From Achromobacter arsenitoxydans SY8 (GTDB taxonomy: Bacteria > Pseudomonadota > Gammaproteobacteria > Burkholderiales > Burkholderiaceae_B), in the NCBI RefSeq assembly GCF_000236785.1, contig NZ_AGUF01000058.1, forward strand, positions 42,745 through 106,744: a stretch of 64,000 nucleotides of DNA. The letters run 5' to 3'. Both the position numbers and the translations under genes were made by a program. The number at the start of each line of letters is the position of its first letter. The stretch's first letter is position 1. The notes beneath the pieces are model-generated. The model ran no database searches and was not told the origin of the DNA. It was given only the letters and a program-made list of their open reading frames with translations. Positions 1 to 7,626 of this stretch are shown piece after piece.

Positions 1-1957
1 CGGCCGTGATCCCGCCTTCCACCCAGTCGCTGGCGGAGATCCGCACCGACATGGGCTTGTCTTCGGGCCAGACGGCGCGCACCGCGTGAAAGACTTCCAG
101 CGGGAAGCGCAGACGGTTTTCCAGGCTGCCGCCGTATTCGTCCTGGCGGCGGTTGGTCAGCGGCGAAATGAAGCTGGACAGCAGGTAGCCGTGCGCGCAG
201 TGCAGTTCCAGCCAGTCGAAGCCGGCGGCCTGGGCGCGGCGGGCGGCCGCCACGAAGTTGTCGCGCACCTGGTCCATGTCTTCGCGCGTCATGGCGCGCG
301 GCGTCTGCGACACGCGCTCGATGTACGGCAGGGCCGACGCCGACACCAGCGGCCAGTTGCCCTCCGAAAGCGGATGGTCGATCTTCTGCCAGCCGAGTTG
401 CGTGGAGCCCTTGCGGCCGGCGTGACCCAACTGCATGCCGATGCGGGCATCGCTGTTGGCGTGCACGAAATTCACAATGCGGGCGAACGCCTGCTGCTGC
501 TCGTCGTTCCACAGGCCCGGGCACCCCGGCGTGATGCGGCCGTCGGGCGACACGCAGGTCATTTCCACCATCACCAGCCCCGCTCCGCCCATCGCGCGGG
601 CGCCCAGGTGAACCAGGTGGAAATCGCCCGGCACGCCGTCGGTGCAGGAATACATGGCCATCGGCGACACAAGGATGCGGTTCTTGAGCCGCACGCCGCG
701 CGCCTGGTAGGGCGTCAGCATCGGGATGGCGGGACGCCGGCCGTCGGGCGTGGCGGCCCCCGCGCGCTCGGCGATCCAGCGCTCAAAGCCTTCAAGCCAG
801 GCCGGGTCGCGCAGACGCAGGTTCTCGTGCGAGATGCGCTGCGAACGGGTCAGGAGCGAATAGGCGAACTGCTCGGGTTCCAGGTCGGCGTAGCGCTTGA
901 CGTTCTCGAACCATTCGGTGGAGTTGCGGGCGGCGTTCTGGATCTTCAGCACTTCCACGCTGCGCACCTGCTCGTAGTGGTGCAGGCCGGCTTCCACGCT
1001 GCCCTCGGCGCCGCTGAGGCAGCGGGCCAGTTCAATGGCGTCTTCCAGCGCCAGCTTGGTGCCGGAACCGATGGAGAAGTGCGCGGTGTGCGCGGCGTCG
1101 CCCATCAGCACAACCGGCACACGCCGCTGGCCGCGCGCCGTGTCCAGGGTGTTCCAGTGGACCCAGGTGTTGCAGATGACACGCGGGAAACGGATCCAGA
1201 TGGCCGAACCGCGCAGGTGCGACGCGTTGCTGATCAGCTTGTTGCCGTCCAGCCAGGGCGCGAACAGCTTTTCGCAGTAGGCGATGCCCTCTTCCTGGCT
1301 CATTTTCTCAATGCCGGCGGCCTGCCACGTTTCTTCGGGCGTTTCGACGATGAACGTGGACATGCCGTCTTCGTAGCGGTAGGCGTGCGCCTGGAACCAG
1401 CCGTGCTCGGTCTGCACAAAGGCGAAGGTGAAGGCGTCGAACACCTTCTTGGTGCCCAGCCACACGAAGCGGCAGCGGCGCTGGTCGATATCGGGGTGGA
1501 AGGTGTCCGCGTAACGGGTGCGGACCTGGCTGTTGATGCCGTCGGAGGCGATGACGAGGTCGGCGTCATATTCGCGGGCGATGGCCTGGTCGTCCTGGAC
1601 GAAGTTTTCGAACACCAGCTTCACGCCGACGTCTTCGCAACGCGCCTGCAGGATGTTCAGCAGCTTCTTGCGGCCGATGCCGATGAAGCCGTGGCCGCTG
1701 CTGCGGATGCTGCGTCCCTTGAAGTGGATGTCGATGTCATCCCAATGGTTGAAGGCGTCGCCGATGGTCTGGGCGGAAACGGGGTCGGCTTCGCGCAGGT
1801 TCTGCATGGTGGCGTCGGAGAACACCACGCCCCAGCCGAAGGTGTCGTACGGGCGATTGCGCTCGATGACGGTGATTTCGTTGGCAGGGTTCTGCAGCTT
1901 CATAAGCAGGCCGAAGTACAGGCCGGCGGGACCGCCGCCGATGCAGACTATTTTCAT
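1..1957 (-). CDS. Fused FAD monooxygenase/old-yellow-enzyme reductase, salicylyl-CoA 5-hydroxylase or 2-aminobenzoyl-CoA monooxygenase type (3' end outside window)
   Basis: The gene starts at an ATG reading leftwards from 1957 and runs off the left edge, so 652 codons are visible and the C-terminus is missing. The first half is an aromatic-ring FAD monooxygenase, with the N-terminal motif [12 protein letters not shown] and the later FAD motif GDAAHTAHF. The second half is an NADH:flavin oxidoreductase of the old yellow enzyme type, with [10 protein letters not shown] at its start and [12 protein letters not shown] and [10 protein letters not shown] further on. This fusion is known from 2-aminobenzoyl-CoA monooxygenase/reductase and from proteins annotated as salicylyl-CoA 5-hydroxylase, which attack CoA-activated aromatic acids. 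The sequence cannot separate those two substrates. A MarR-like operator lies about 70 bp upstream. Family confidence is high and substrate confidence low. Confidence 0.88.
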   Translation of the reverse strand, partial: MKIVCIGGGPAGLYFGLLMKLQNPANEITVIERNRPYDTFGWGVVFSDATMQNLREADPVSAQTIGDAFNHWDDIDIHFKGRSIRSSGHGFIGIGRKKLLNILQARCEDVGVKLVFENFVQDDQAIAREYDADLVIASDGINSQVRTRYADTFHPDIDQRRCRFVWLGTKKVFDAFTFAFVQTEHGWFQAHAYRYEDGMSTFIVETPEETWQAAGIEKMSQEEGIAYCEKLFAPWLDGNKLISNASHLRGSAIWIRFPRVICNTWVHWNTLDTARGQRRVPVVLMGDAAHTAHFSIGSGTKLALEDAIELARCLSGAEGSVEAGLHHYEQVRSVEVLKIQNAARNSTEWFENVKRYADLEPEQFAYSLLTRSQRISHENLRLRDPAWLEGFERWIAERAGAATPDGRRPAIPMLTPYQARGVRLKNRILVSPMAMYSCTDGVPGDFHLVHLGARAMGGAGLVMVEMTCVSPDGRITPGCPGLWNDEQQQAFARIVNFVHANSDARIGMQLGHAGRKGSTQLGWQKIDHPLSEGNWPLVSASALPYIERVSQTPRAMTREDMDQVRDNFVAAARRAQAAGFDWLELHCAHGYLLSSFISPLTNRRQDEYGGSLENRLRFPLEVFHAVRAVWPEDKPMSVRISASDWVEGGITA

Positions 1958-2028
1958 TGCCGTGATGCTCCGAAGTACGCGACGGTCGCTGGATGCTGTA
2001 GCGGGAAGCCGCAGAAATTTAGGTCTGG

Positions 2029-2048
2029 ATAGTTTAGGCTTGAAATAT
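2029..2048. promoter_or_regulatory. MarR-like operator upstream of the aromatic acyl-CoA monooxygenase gene
   Basis: The 20-mer ATAGTTTAGGCTTGAAATAT is an imperfect inverted repeat (half-site ATA-N-TTTA). It matches 17 of 20 positions of a second site at 14867-14886 beside the MarR gene. Read on the minus strand it contains a TAAACT element that could be a -10 box, so a bound repressor would block the promoter. The pattern is seen directly; the regulator assignment is inferred. Confidence 0.6.
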
Positions 2049-2243
2049 ATACCTGAAGTGGGGGGTGTGCAAATGAGGGAAAGTATTTAGGAGGGGATGG
2101 TAAATGGGGACAGTTTTATTCGCGGTTTGTATATGGAGACGGGATCGGGACGAAGCTGTTGCCGGCCAGTGGTTCTTGTCCCGGGCATCGCGTTTGAGTT
2201 CTTGATCCGCGTCCCGGCGCGGGTGGTGGGGCGGCGAGCGCCC

Positions 2244-2350
2244 ACGATTGCGGTCCGGAGCGTTCGCTCCGGACTTGCCTAGGCGGCCCCCCCCGTCGTC
2301 ATCTTCGTTGTCGCCTTCGGCGACTGCCTTCAGATTCCCTCGGGCGCATC
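2244..2350 (-). repeat. Dispersed repeat, partial inverted copy
   Basis: The reverse complement of this segment aligns with the 3' halves of the copies at 2848-3190 and 50672-51000. Shared landmarks in order are GATGCGCCCGA, a CGCCGAAGGCGA-like block, the perfect arms GTCCGGAGCG and CGCTCCGGAC two bases apart (core 2253-2274), and CCGCAATCGT. The 5' half of the repeat is absent. Confidence 0.75.
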
Positions 2351-2571
2351 GAGGTTGCTCGCCACCCCACCACCCGCACCGTGCCGCTGCGGATTGCCAG
2401 TCCGGAACGCTGCTGGGTCCAGGGTCAGGGACGAGGCTTGCGTGGCCCGCCAATCACGGCCGCGCGGGCGGCCGCGATTGGCATACGCACGGTGAGGCGT
2501 CGCGGCGGTGTGCGCTTGCGCGCAGGTGGCGGGTGGTTTGCTAGTGGCTCCAGCATCACTGGGGGAGTGGT

Positions 2572-2634
2572 GATGGGCGGCGCGCGGCAGGCAGCCGCAT
2601 GCTTGCGCAAATTTTCTCGCGCGCGCCGCCCATC
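2572..2634. repeat. Long inverted repeat, 15-bp perfect stem with 33-base loop
   Basis: The arm GATGGGCGGCGCGCG (2572-2586) is perfectly complementary to CGCGCGCCGCCCATC (2620-2634). The loop contains an AT-richer patch (AAATTTTCT), unlike its surroundings. It lies in non-coding DNA about 600 bp from either gene, so it is not positioned as a terminator. Function unknown. Confidence 0.65.
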
Positions 2635-2710
2635 CGGCACTGGAGTTCACTTGGCGAATAGCGGCGAGCGGATGTTTGGGGCTTCCAGTGGGCAGCGACG
2701 TCACGCGACC

Positions 2711-2817
2711 GGTGTCTGACACCCGCCGAGACGCCGTTGCAGATTGGAGCCCGTCGCACCAGGGTGTCAGACACCTTGCATGCAGAGTGAAGCCGCCTCA
2801 CTCCGGTGTCAGTCACC
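2711..2817. repeat. Three GGTGTC-N-GACACC palindromes
   Basis: Copies lie at 2711-2723 (central T), 2763-2775 (central A) and 2805-2817 (one arm degenerate, GTCACC). Two more perfect copies occur at 55916-55928 and 55966-55978. From memory, this 13-mer is a frequent intergenic repeat in Bordetella and Achromobacter. Its role is not established here. Confidence 0.7.
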
Positions 2818-2847
2818 TGCGACGCCCCCCCCGAGCAGCCATCCGCG

Positions 2848-3190
2848 AAGCGGCATCGCCACGACGCAAGACACCGCGTACGTCCCCAAAGGCCGCCCGC
2901 GCGGCCGGCCGGGGACGGGCCCCGCAAGACGCTCCACACCACAACCCTTGGCGGCTAGAACCTCAAGAACTCACTCCACCCCAGCGCCCGTGAAGCTGAC
3001 ACCGCCAGAGCCCGGTGTGGCGGGGGCCTGGGGTGCGCGGGGCGTGTAGATGCGCCCGACGGAATCCGAAGGAATCGCCGAAGGCGATGACGAGGATGAG
3101 GAAGGGGAAGTCCGGAGCGAACGCTCCGGACCGCAATCGTAGCCCCGCGCGCCCCAGGCCCCCGCCGCGCCGGGCGTCTCAAGAACCCTG
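2848..3190 (+). repeat. Dispersed intergenic repeat, full copy 1
   Basis: About 340 bp align with 50672-51000. Shared landmarks in order are GACGCAAGACACCGCGTA, a GC-rich hairpin (GGCCGC/GCGGCC inside CGTCCCC/GGGGACG, 2881-2917), GGGCCCCGCAAGACGCT, CTGGGGTGCGCGGGGCGTG, GATGCGCCCGA and the palindrome with arms GTCCGGAGCG and CGCTCCGGAC (3110-3131), then CCGCAATCGTAGCCCCGCG. The copy ends about 50 bp beyond the stop codon of the leftward gene at 3240. No transposase or target-site duplication is visible. Confidence 0.8.
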
Positions 3191-3239
3191 CACAACGCAC
3201 CAAGCAACACACCAAACCAAGCCAAGAAAGCAGAACCCG

Positions 3240-5855
3240 TTACCCCCTGCCCCGCAGCCACTCCTCAAGATCCCCCGCCGGCAACGGCGGCGAAAACAGG
3301 AATCCCTGCCCCGCCGCGCAACCCTGCTCGATCAGGAATCGCCGCTGCTCTTCGTTCTCGACGCCCTCGGCCACCACGGGCAGGCTCAGGCTTTCCCCGA
3401 TCCGGATCACCGCGCTGGTCAGCGCCCGGGCGGCGTCGTCGCTCTCCAGCCCCTGCACAAAGCTGCGATCCAGCTTCAGTTCGTCGACGATCAGCCGGCG
3501 CAAGTGCCCCAGGCTGGAATACCCCGTCCCGAAGTCGTCCATCGAAAGGCGTACACCCAGCCTGTGCAGTTCGGCGATCGTGCGCAGCGTGCCGGCCGTG
3601 GCGTCGAGCACCACGCCCTCGGTGATCTCCAGCATCAGGTCCGCTGGCGCCAGACCGAACTCGGCCAGCGTCGCGGCAATCATGCGCGGAAGGTTGAGGT
3701 TGTGGAAATTCGTGGCCGACAGGTTCACCGACACCGAAGGCACCCGCAGGCCGTTGTTGCGCCAGATGGCCAGCTGCGAGCAGGCCTCGCGCAGCGCCCA
3801 GTCGCCCAGGTCGCCGATCAGGCCGCATTCCTCGGCCAGCGGCACGAAACGCGCCGGCGAGATTTCGCCCAGCGTGGGATGGCACCAGCGGGCCAGGGCC
3901 TCGACCCCATACAGGCTGCCGTTCTTCAGGCCCACCTGCGGCTGATAGTGCAGGCGCAGCGCCTTGGCCTCCAGGGCGTCGCGCAGCGCGGCTTCCAGCG
4001 CCAGGCGCTCTTGCGCCTGACGGTTCATTTCCGCGCTGAAGAATGAAATGCGGTTGCGTCCCGCCGTCTTGGCCTGGTACATGGCCATGTCGGCATGGCG
4101 CAGCAGCGTGTCCATGTCGCGCCCGTTCTCCGGGAACACGCTGATGCCGATGCTGACCGACGGATTCAGGGTAATGCCGCCCACCGAAAACGGCTGGGCC
4201 AGCGCCACCAGGATGTGCTCCGCGGCCGCCGTCAGTCGGCCGTGCTCGAACTCGGGCATCAGCATCACGAACTCGTCGCCCGACAGCCGGCCGACGATAT
4301 CCGTAGGACGCGCCAGCCGGCGCAGGCGCTGGGCCACATCGCGCAGCAAGGCGTCGCCGATCGGGTGGCCAAGCGTGTCGTTGACCTGCTTGAAGCGGTC
4401 CAGGTCCAGGAACAGCACCGCGACGCGCTTGCGCTCCGGCTCGGCGCGGGCGATGGCCTGTTCGGCCTGGGCCAGCAGCAGATTGCGGTTGGGCAAGCCC
4501 GTCAGTTCGTCGTAGAACGCCAACTGGCGGATGCGGGCGCGGGCTTCCTCGCGCTCCAGCGCCAGCGCGCACAGGTAGACGCAGACGTCCACCAGGCGAT
4601 GGTGGAAATCGTCGGGCAGGCGGCGCTCGCGGAAATAGAAGCCGAACGTGCCGATCACCCTGCCGTCGCTGGATTTGATCGGGGACGACCAGCACGCCTT
4701 GATGTCATCCGGCAGCGGCAGGTGCCGGTAGTCGTCCCAGAGCGGATCGGTGGCGATGTCCGGCACGATGACCGGACGCCCCAGATACGCGCTGGTGCCG
4801 CAGGCGCCGACCTGCGGGCCGATCGCCACGCCCTCGAGGGCGTCCGCGTAGGCCTGCGGCAGGCTGGGCGCCGCCAACGGCCGCAACAGCCCGGCTTCGT
4901 CGACGCGCACCACCGTCGCCACGACTTCGGGCGCCAGCCGCTCGACCTCGCGGCAGACCATGTTCATGACCTCGACCACCGAAGCCTCGTTCACCATGGC
5001 CTGAAGCACCCGGCGCTGCAGAACCTCGTGCACCTTGGTGGGCGTGATGTCGGTCAGCACATCGACGATATTGACCAGCGTGCCGCGCTCGTCGAAGACC
5101 GAGTTGGCCATAACCGACACCCACAGCGGCTTGCCGCTGCTGTCGTAGACCAGCACGTCCTTGTGGTAGCCCTCGCGGCAGGCGATGCGCCGGTGCAGTT
5201 CCTCGCGCGTACCGCTATCGGGCCGCCCTCCGGCCAGCAGTTCGCCCAGATCCTGATTCACGGCGTCGCTGCGCGAAAAGCCCAGCATGCGCTGGAAGCC
5301 GTCGTTCACGTAGACGATGCGCCCGTCGCAGCCGGACACGGCCACCGCATTGCCGGTTTCGTTGATGCCCAGCATCAGCAGGCGGATTTCTTCCTGGCGC
5401 TCGGCGTCGGCGATCGACCTGCGCGAAATGACCGAGACGCGGGCAACCTGGCCGGTCTCGTCCGTCATGGGCAGATAGGTTGCCTCGATCCAGAGCGAGC
5501 TGCCGTCCTTCTTCCGGTAGCGGCAGGTGCCCGAAAAGTGCTTGCCGCCGCGCAGCCGTGCCCCGATCTGCTCCCCGCTGACGATGCCCTTGCCTTCGTC
5601 CATGCTGTCGCACAGCATGTCGTGGCGCAGCGTCAGGGCCTCTTCGCGGGTATAGCCCACGGCGGCCAGGAAATTTGCGTTGGCGTTCAGCAGAGAGCCG
5701 GCCGCGTCGAAGTCGAACAGCAGCAGCGCCCGGTCCATCGACATCAGGTAATTGCCCACATGCCACGCGGCGCCTTGGGGGTTCGCGCTCGAACCGCCAA
5801 GATGAGAATCAAGCATAAGGGGCTCCAGCCCGGAAAACAGCTGTTCCGGTTTCAT
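3240..5855 (-). CDS. PAS-PAS-GAF-GGDEF-EAL protein, probable cyclic-di-GMP phosphodiesterase
   Basis: This 871-aa protein has no signal peptide or membrane segment and is probably cytosolic. Domains in order are PAS (about 35-150), PAS (155-275), GAF (285-435), GGDEF (440-605) and EAL (610-868). The EAL active site looks complete: EAL 652-654, N711 in VNLSA, E743/E746, DDFGTG 773-778, K794, E830 and Q850. The GGDEF motif is SGDEF (525-529), so cyclase activity is doubtful. Its ATG directly abuts the stop codon of siaD, implying translational coupling and making it the fifth gene of the sia operon. The architecture resembles E. coli DosP, but a haem ligand cannot be assigned. The repeat at 2848-3190 lies just downstream. 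Confidence 0.9.
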   Translation of the reverse strand: MKPEQLFSGLEPLMLDSHLGGSSANPQGAAWHVGNYLMSMDRALLLFDFDAAGSLLNANANFLAAVGYTREEALTLRHDMLCDSMDEGKGIVSGEQIGARLRGGKHFSGTCRYRKKDGSSLWIEATYLPMTDETGQVARVSVISRRSIADAERQEEIRLLMLGINETGNAVAVSGCDGRIVYVNDGFQRMLGFSRSDAVNQDLGELLAGGRPDSGTREELHRRIACREGYHKDVLVYDSSGKPLWVSVMANSVFDERGTLVNIVDVLTDITPTKVHEVLQRRVLQAMVNEASVVEVMNMVCREVERLAPEVVATVVRVDEAGLLRPLAAPSLPQAYADALEGVAIGPQVGACGTSAYLGRPVIVPDIATDPLWDDYRHLPLPDDIKACWSSPIKSSDGRVIGTFGFYFRERRLPDDFHHRLVDVCVYLCALALEREEARARIRQLAFYDELTGLPNRNLLLAQAEQAIARAEPERKRVAVLFLDLDRFKQVNDTLGHPIGDALLRDVAQRLRRLARPTDIVGRLSGDEFVMLMPEFEHGRLTAAAEHILVALAQPFSVGGITLNPSVSIGISVFPENGRDMDTLLRHADMAMYQAKTAGRNRISFFSAEMNRQAQERLALEAALRDALEAKALRLHYQPQVGLKNGSLYGVEALARWCHPTLGEISPARFVPLAEECGLIGDLGDWALREACSQLAIWRNNGLRVPSVSVNLSATNFHNLNLPRMIAATLAEFGLAPADLMLEITEGVVLDATAGTLRTIAELHRLGVRLSMDDFGTGYSSLGHLRRLIVDELKLDRSFVQGLESDDAARALTSAVIRIGESLSLPVVAEGVENEEQRRFLIEQGCAAGQGFLFSPPLPAGDLEEWLRGRG

Positions 5856-6653
5856 TCAGCGCCTCGGGAAACCAAGGGCGACGCGGTCGCGTCCGTCCTG
5901 CTTGGCCAGATACAACGCCTGATCCGCCCGGCTGAGCGTCTCGGAGAACGTCTCGCCAAGCTGGTGATGCGCCATGCCGATGCTGACCGTCAGCCGCACG
6001 ACATCGCCCCCCGCCGCTATCGCAAGCCCGCGCACGTCGCCCACCAGCCGGTCCATGACCGTCTGGGCCGCGTCCGGTTGCGTCTGCGGCAGAAGCACAA
6101 GGAATTCCTCGCCGCCCCAGCGGCCGCAAAGATCGTATTCGCGCAGGCTTTCGCCCAGCACGCCCGCCAGCTCGACGAGCGCCCGGTCCCCGGTTTCGTG
6201 GCCGTAGCGGTCGTTGACCGACTTGAAGTGATCCACGTCCAGCATGGCGACGACGAAACTGTCGCCGCTGCGCGCAGCGCGCTGGACTTCCTGCTTGATC
6301 ATTTCCATCAGGGCGCGGCGGTTCAGCAGGCCGGTCAATGGGTCTCGGCTGGACGTTTCCTCGAGCGCGCGGTTCAAGTCGCGCATCATGTTCTGGTAGT
6401 GGTCCGAGATCCGCGCGATACGCGTCAGGCGCCGCAACTGGCGGTCGAACTGGTCGCACAGGCCCAGTTCGCGCTCGTGCGCCATGCTCTGGTAGGCGTC
6501 CGACAGCTGGGTCACGCGCTGGATCCGCGCCATTTGTTCGCCGGTGTGCCGCCAGAGCGCCTCCAGCGCCTCGCGCAGCGGATGGCCGGCATAGGCCGGA
6601 TCCCCCAGCAACTCGGCGATGCGCTGATCGAGTTCGGCGGCGCCCGGCTTCAT
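5856..6653 (-). CDS. siaD: Biofilm-regulating diguanylate cyclase SiaD
   Basis: The 265-aa protein has a helical N-terminal part (1-100) without predicted membrane segments and a C-terminal GGDEF domain (about 100-262). The active-site motif GGEEF is at 180-184, and an allosteric inhibitory RxxD site (REYD, 171-174) sits five residues before it. The domain should make cyclic di-GMP from two GTP. The start overlaps the siaC stop as ATGA, and the next gene begins right after its own stop. In Pseudomonas aeruginosa SiaD is activated by unphosphorylated SiaC. The same gene order and lengths here support the same role. Confidence 0.93.
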   Translation of the reverse strand: MKPGAAELDQRIAELLGDPAYAGHPLREALEALWRHTGEQMARIQRVTQLSDAYQSMAHERELGLCDQFDRQLRRLTRIARISDHYQNMMRDLNRALEETSSRDPLTGLLNRRALMEMIKQEVQRAARSGDSFVVAMLDVDHFKSVNDRYGHETGDRALVELAGVLGESLREYDLCGRWGGEEFLVLLPQTQPDAAQTVMDRLVGDVRGLAIAAGGDVVRLTVSIGMAHHQLGETFSETLSRADQALYLAKQDGRDRVALGFPRR

Positions 6654-7027
6654 TGGCGTCCGACCACCGAGAACGGAAACGTGCAGTCTTCCTTGAACTC
6701 TTCCGCCAGTTCGCCCACGCGCTCGTTGCGCATGTCGTAGAACCAGGTGACGCCGACCTCGCGGCCCTTGCGGTGCGCGGCTTCCAGCACGTCGAAGATG
6801 TCCATGACCGACTTGATGCTGCTGGTATTGAGATACAGCAGTTCCAGCTCAAGCTTCAGGGGTTCGGCCCGTTCCTGCAGGTAGGTCTCAACCCATTCGA
6901 TGACGGGACCGAACAGTTCAAAGGAATTCTCGGGATAGGAGTCGCCGCGCATCGCCAGCACGCCGGCGGCGACGTCGGCGGCAATGGCGGGCGTGGACTG
7001 GGTCCCGGGAATGATCAGGTCTTTCAT
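6650..7027 (-). CDS. siaC: SiaC, phosphoswitch protein controlling SiaD (DUF1987)
   Basis: The 125-aa protein belongs to the DUF1987/SiaC family. The ATG at 7027 is preferred over the in-frame TTG at 7030 because a GGAG ribosome-binding site lies six bases before the ATG. With this start, the threonine in LYLNTSSIKSVMD is residue 68, the position phosphorylated by SiaB in P. aeruginosa SiaC. In the known system the unphosphorylated protein binds SiaD and stimulates c-di-GMP synthesis, SiaB phosphorylates it and SiaA dephosphorylates it. The gene overlaps siaD by four bases and lies 36 bp after siaB. Confidence 0.93.
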   Translation of the reverse strand: MKDLIIPGTQSTPAIAADVAAGVLAMRGDSYPENSFELFGPVIEWVETYLQERAEPLKLELELLYLNTSSIKSVMDIFDVLEAAHRKGREVGVTWFYDMRNERVGELAEEFKEDCTFPFSVVGRQ

Positions 7028-7063
7028 CAAATACTCCGAAAATATTGCTTGAAGCGCGCGACC

Positions 7064-7603
7064 TCAGACGACGACGCTCAGGCTGAAGAAGGCCTTGCCC
7101 GGCTGCGTGGCGGGGGTCAGGCTGGCTTCCAGCGGGGCGCCGGCGCGGCGCGCGATGTCGATGAGTCCCAGGCCCGCGCCCGACGCCACGCCCTGGGTGC
7201 GCGGCTTGTGCAGCTGGGCCTTGTACTCGGCCTTCAATGCCGCCTTGTCCAGCGCGGCCAATTCCTGGATGCGGGCGACCAGGCTTTGGCCGTCGTCCGC
7301 GTTGACCAGATTTCCCGCGGACACCACGTAGCGGGATGCGTCGCGGCGGCCGATGACGACCGTGGCGGACGCGTCCACATCGCCATTCAGGGCCGCGTAC
7401 TGGCGGATGTTCTGGATCATCTCGATGTAGACCGAGAACACGTCCATGGCTTCCGCGGGCCGCACGTGTTCGGCATTCAGGTAGTTCTTCAGCGCATTGC
7501 CGATTTCCTCGATCAGGCTGCGGGAGATCGGGCCGTTGAAGCACAGCAGCGTGCGGTTCTGGTCGAACCGTTCGCCCAACGCGTAGAGATCGGAGGCATT
7601 CAT
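7064..7603 (-). CDS. siaB: SiaB family protein kinase
   Basis: The 179-aa soluble protein has features of a GHKL-type ATP-binding fold: an N-box-like EMIQNIRQYA and a G-box-like GAGLGLIDIARR near residue 145. It corresponds to SiaB, the kinase that phosphorylates SiaC. The gene lies 23 bp downstream of siaA and 36 bp upstream of siaC in one leftward operon. Overall sequence similarity to histidine kinases is weak, so the call rests on the G-box-like region, the length and the strictly conserved operon order. Confidence 0.88.
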   Translation of the reverse strand: MNASDLYALGERFDQNRTLLCFNGPISRSLIEEIGNALKNYLNAEHVRPAEAMDVFSVYIEMIQNIRQYAALNGDVDASATVVIGRRDASRYVVSAGNLVNADDGQSLVARIQELAALDKAALKAEYKAQLHKPRTQGVASGAGLGLIDIARRAGAPLEASLTPATQPGKAFFSLSVVV

Positions 7604-7626
7604 GGAGGGTACCGCCTTGATAACGA

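Larger units (their letters stand above)
1958..3239. other. 1.28-kb non-coding region packed with palindromic repeats
   Basis: No credible gene was found here. The short open frames on both strands overlap one another, have biased composition, match no family I recognise and cross repeat copies. The stretch holds the MarR-like operator (2029-2048), an inverted partial copy of a dispersed repeat (2244-2350), a long hairpin (2572-2634), three GGTGTC/GACACC palindromes (2711-2817) and a full copy of the dispersed repeat (2848-3190). Confidence 0.7.

Noticed and set aside
86-2032. Long plus-strand open frame of 648 codons opposite the monooxygenase gene
   Set aside because: It is antisense to a gene with clear FAD and old-yellow-enzyme motifs; its translation is Ala/Val/His/Arg-rich and matches no family.
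2711-2817. Possible CRISPR array from three similar short units
   Set aside because: Units are 13 bp, one is degenerate, the spacers are of unequal length (39 and 29 bases) and no cas gene is present.
2244-3190. Insertion sequence
   Set aside because: No transposase frame, no terminal inverted repeats bounding a unit and no target duplication could be found.
2034-3261. Cluster of short overlapping frames in the first intergenic region, some reading through the repeat
   Set aside because: They overlap on both strands and share peptides only because the DNA repeat is shared; no family similarity or good start sites.
3240-5855. Identification as the haem oxygen sensor DosP
   Set aside because: Domain order matches, but a haem-binding histidine in the PAS domain cannot be identified by eye.
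4095-6740. 881-codon plus-strand frame opposite the GGDEF-EAL and siaD genes
   Set aside because: It is a mirror of GC-rich codons in real genes; composition is His/Gln/Ala/Arg-rich and it spans two genes and their junction.
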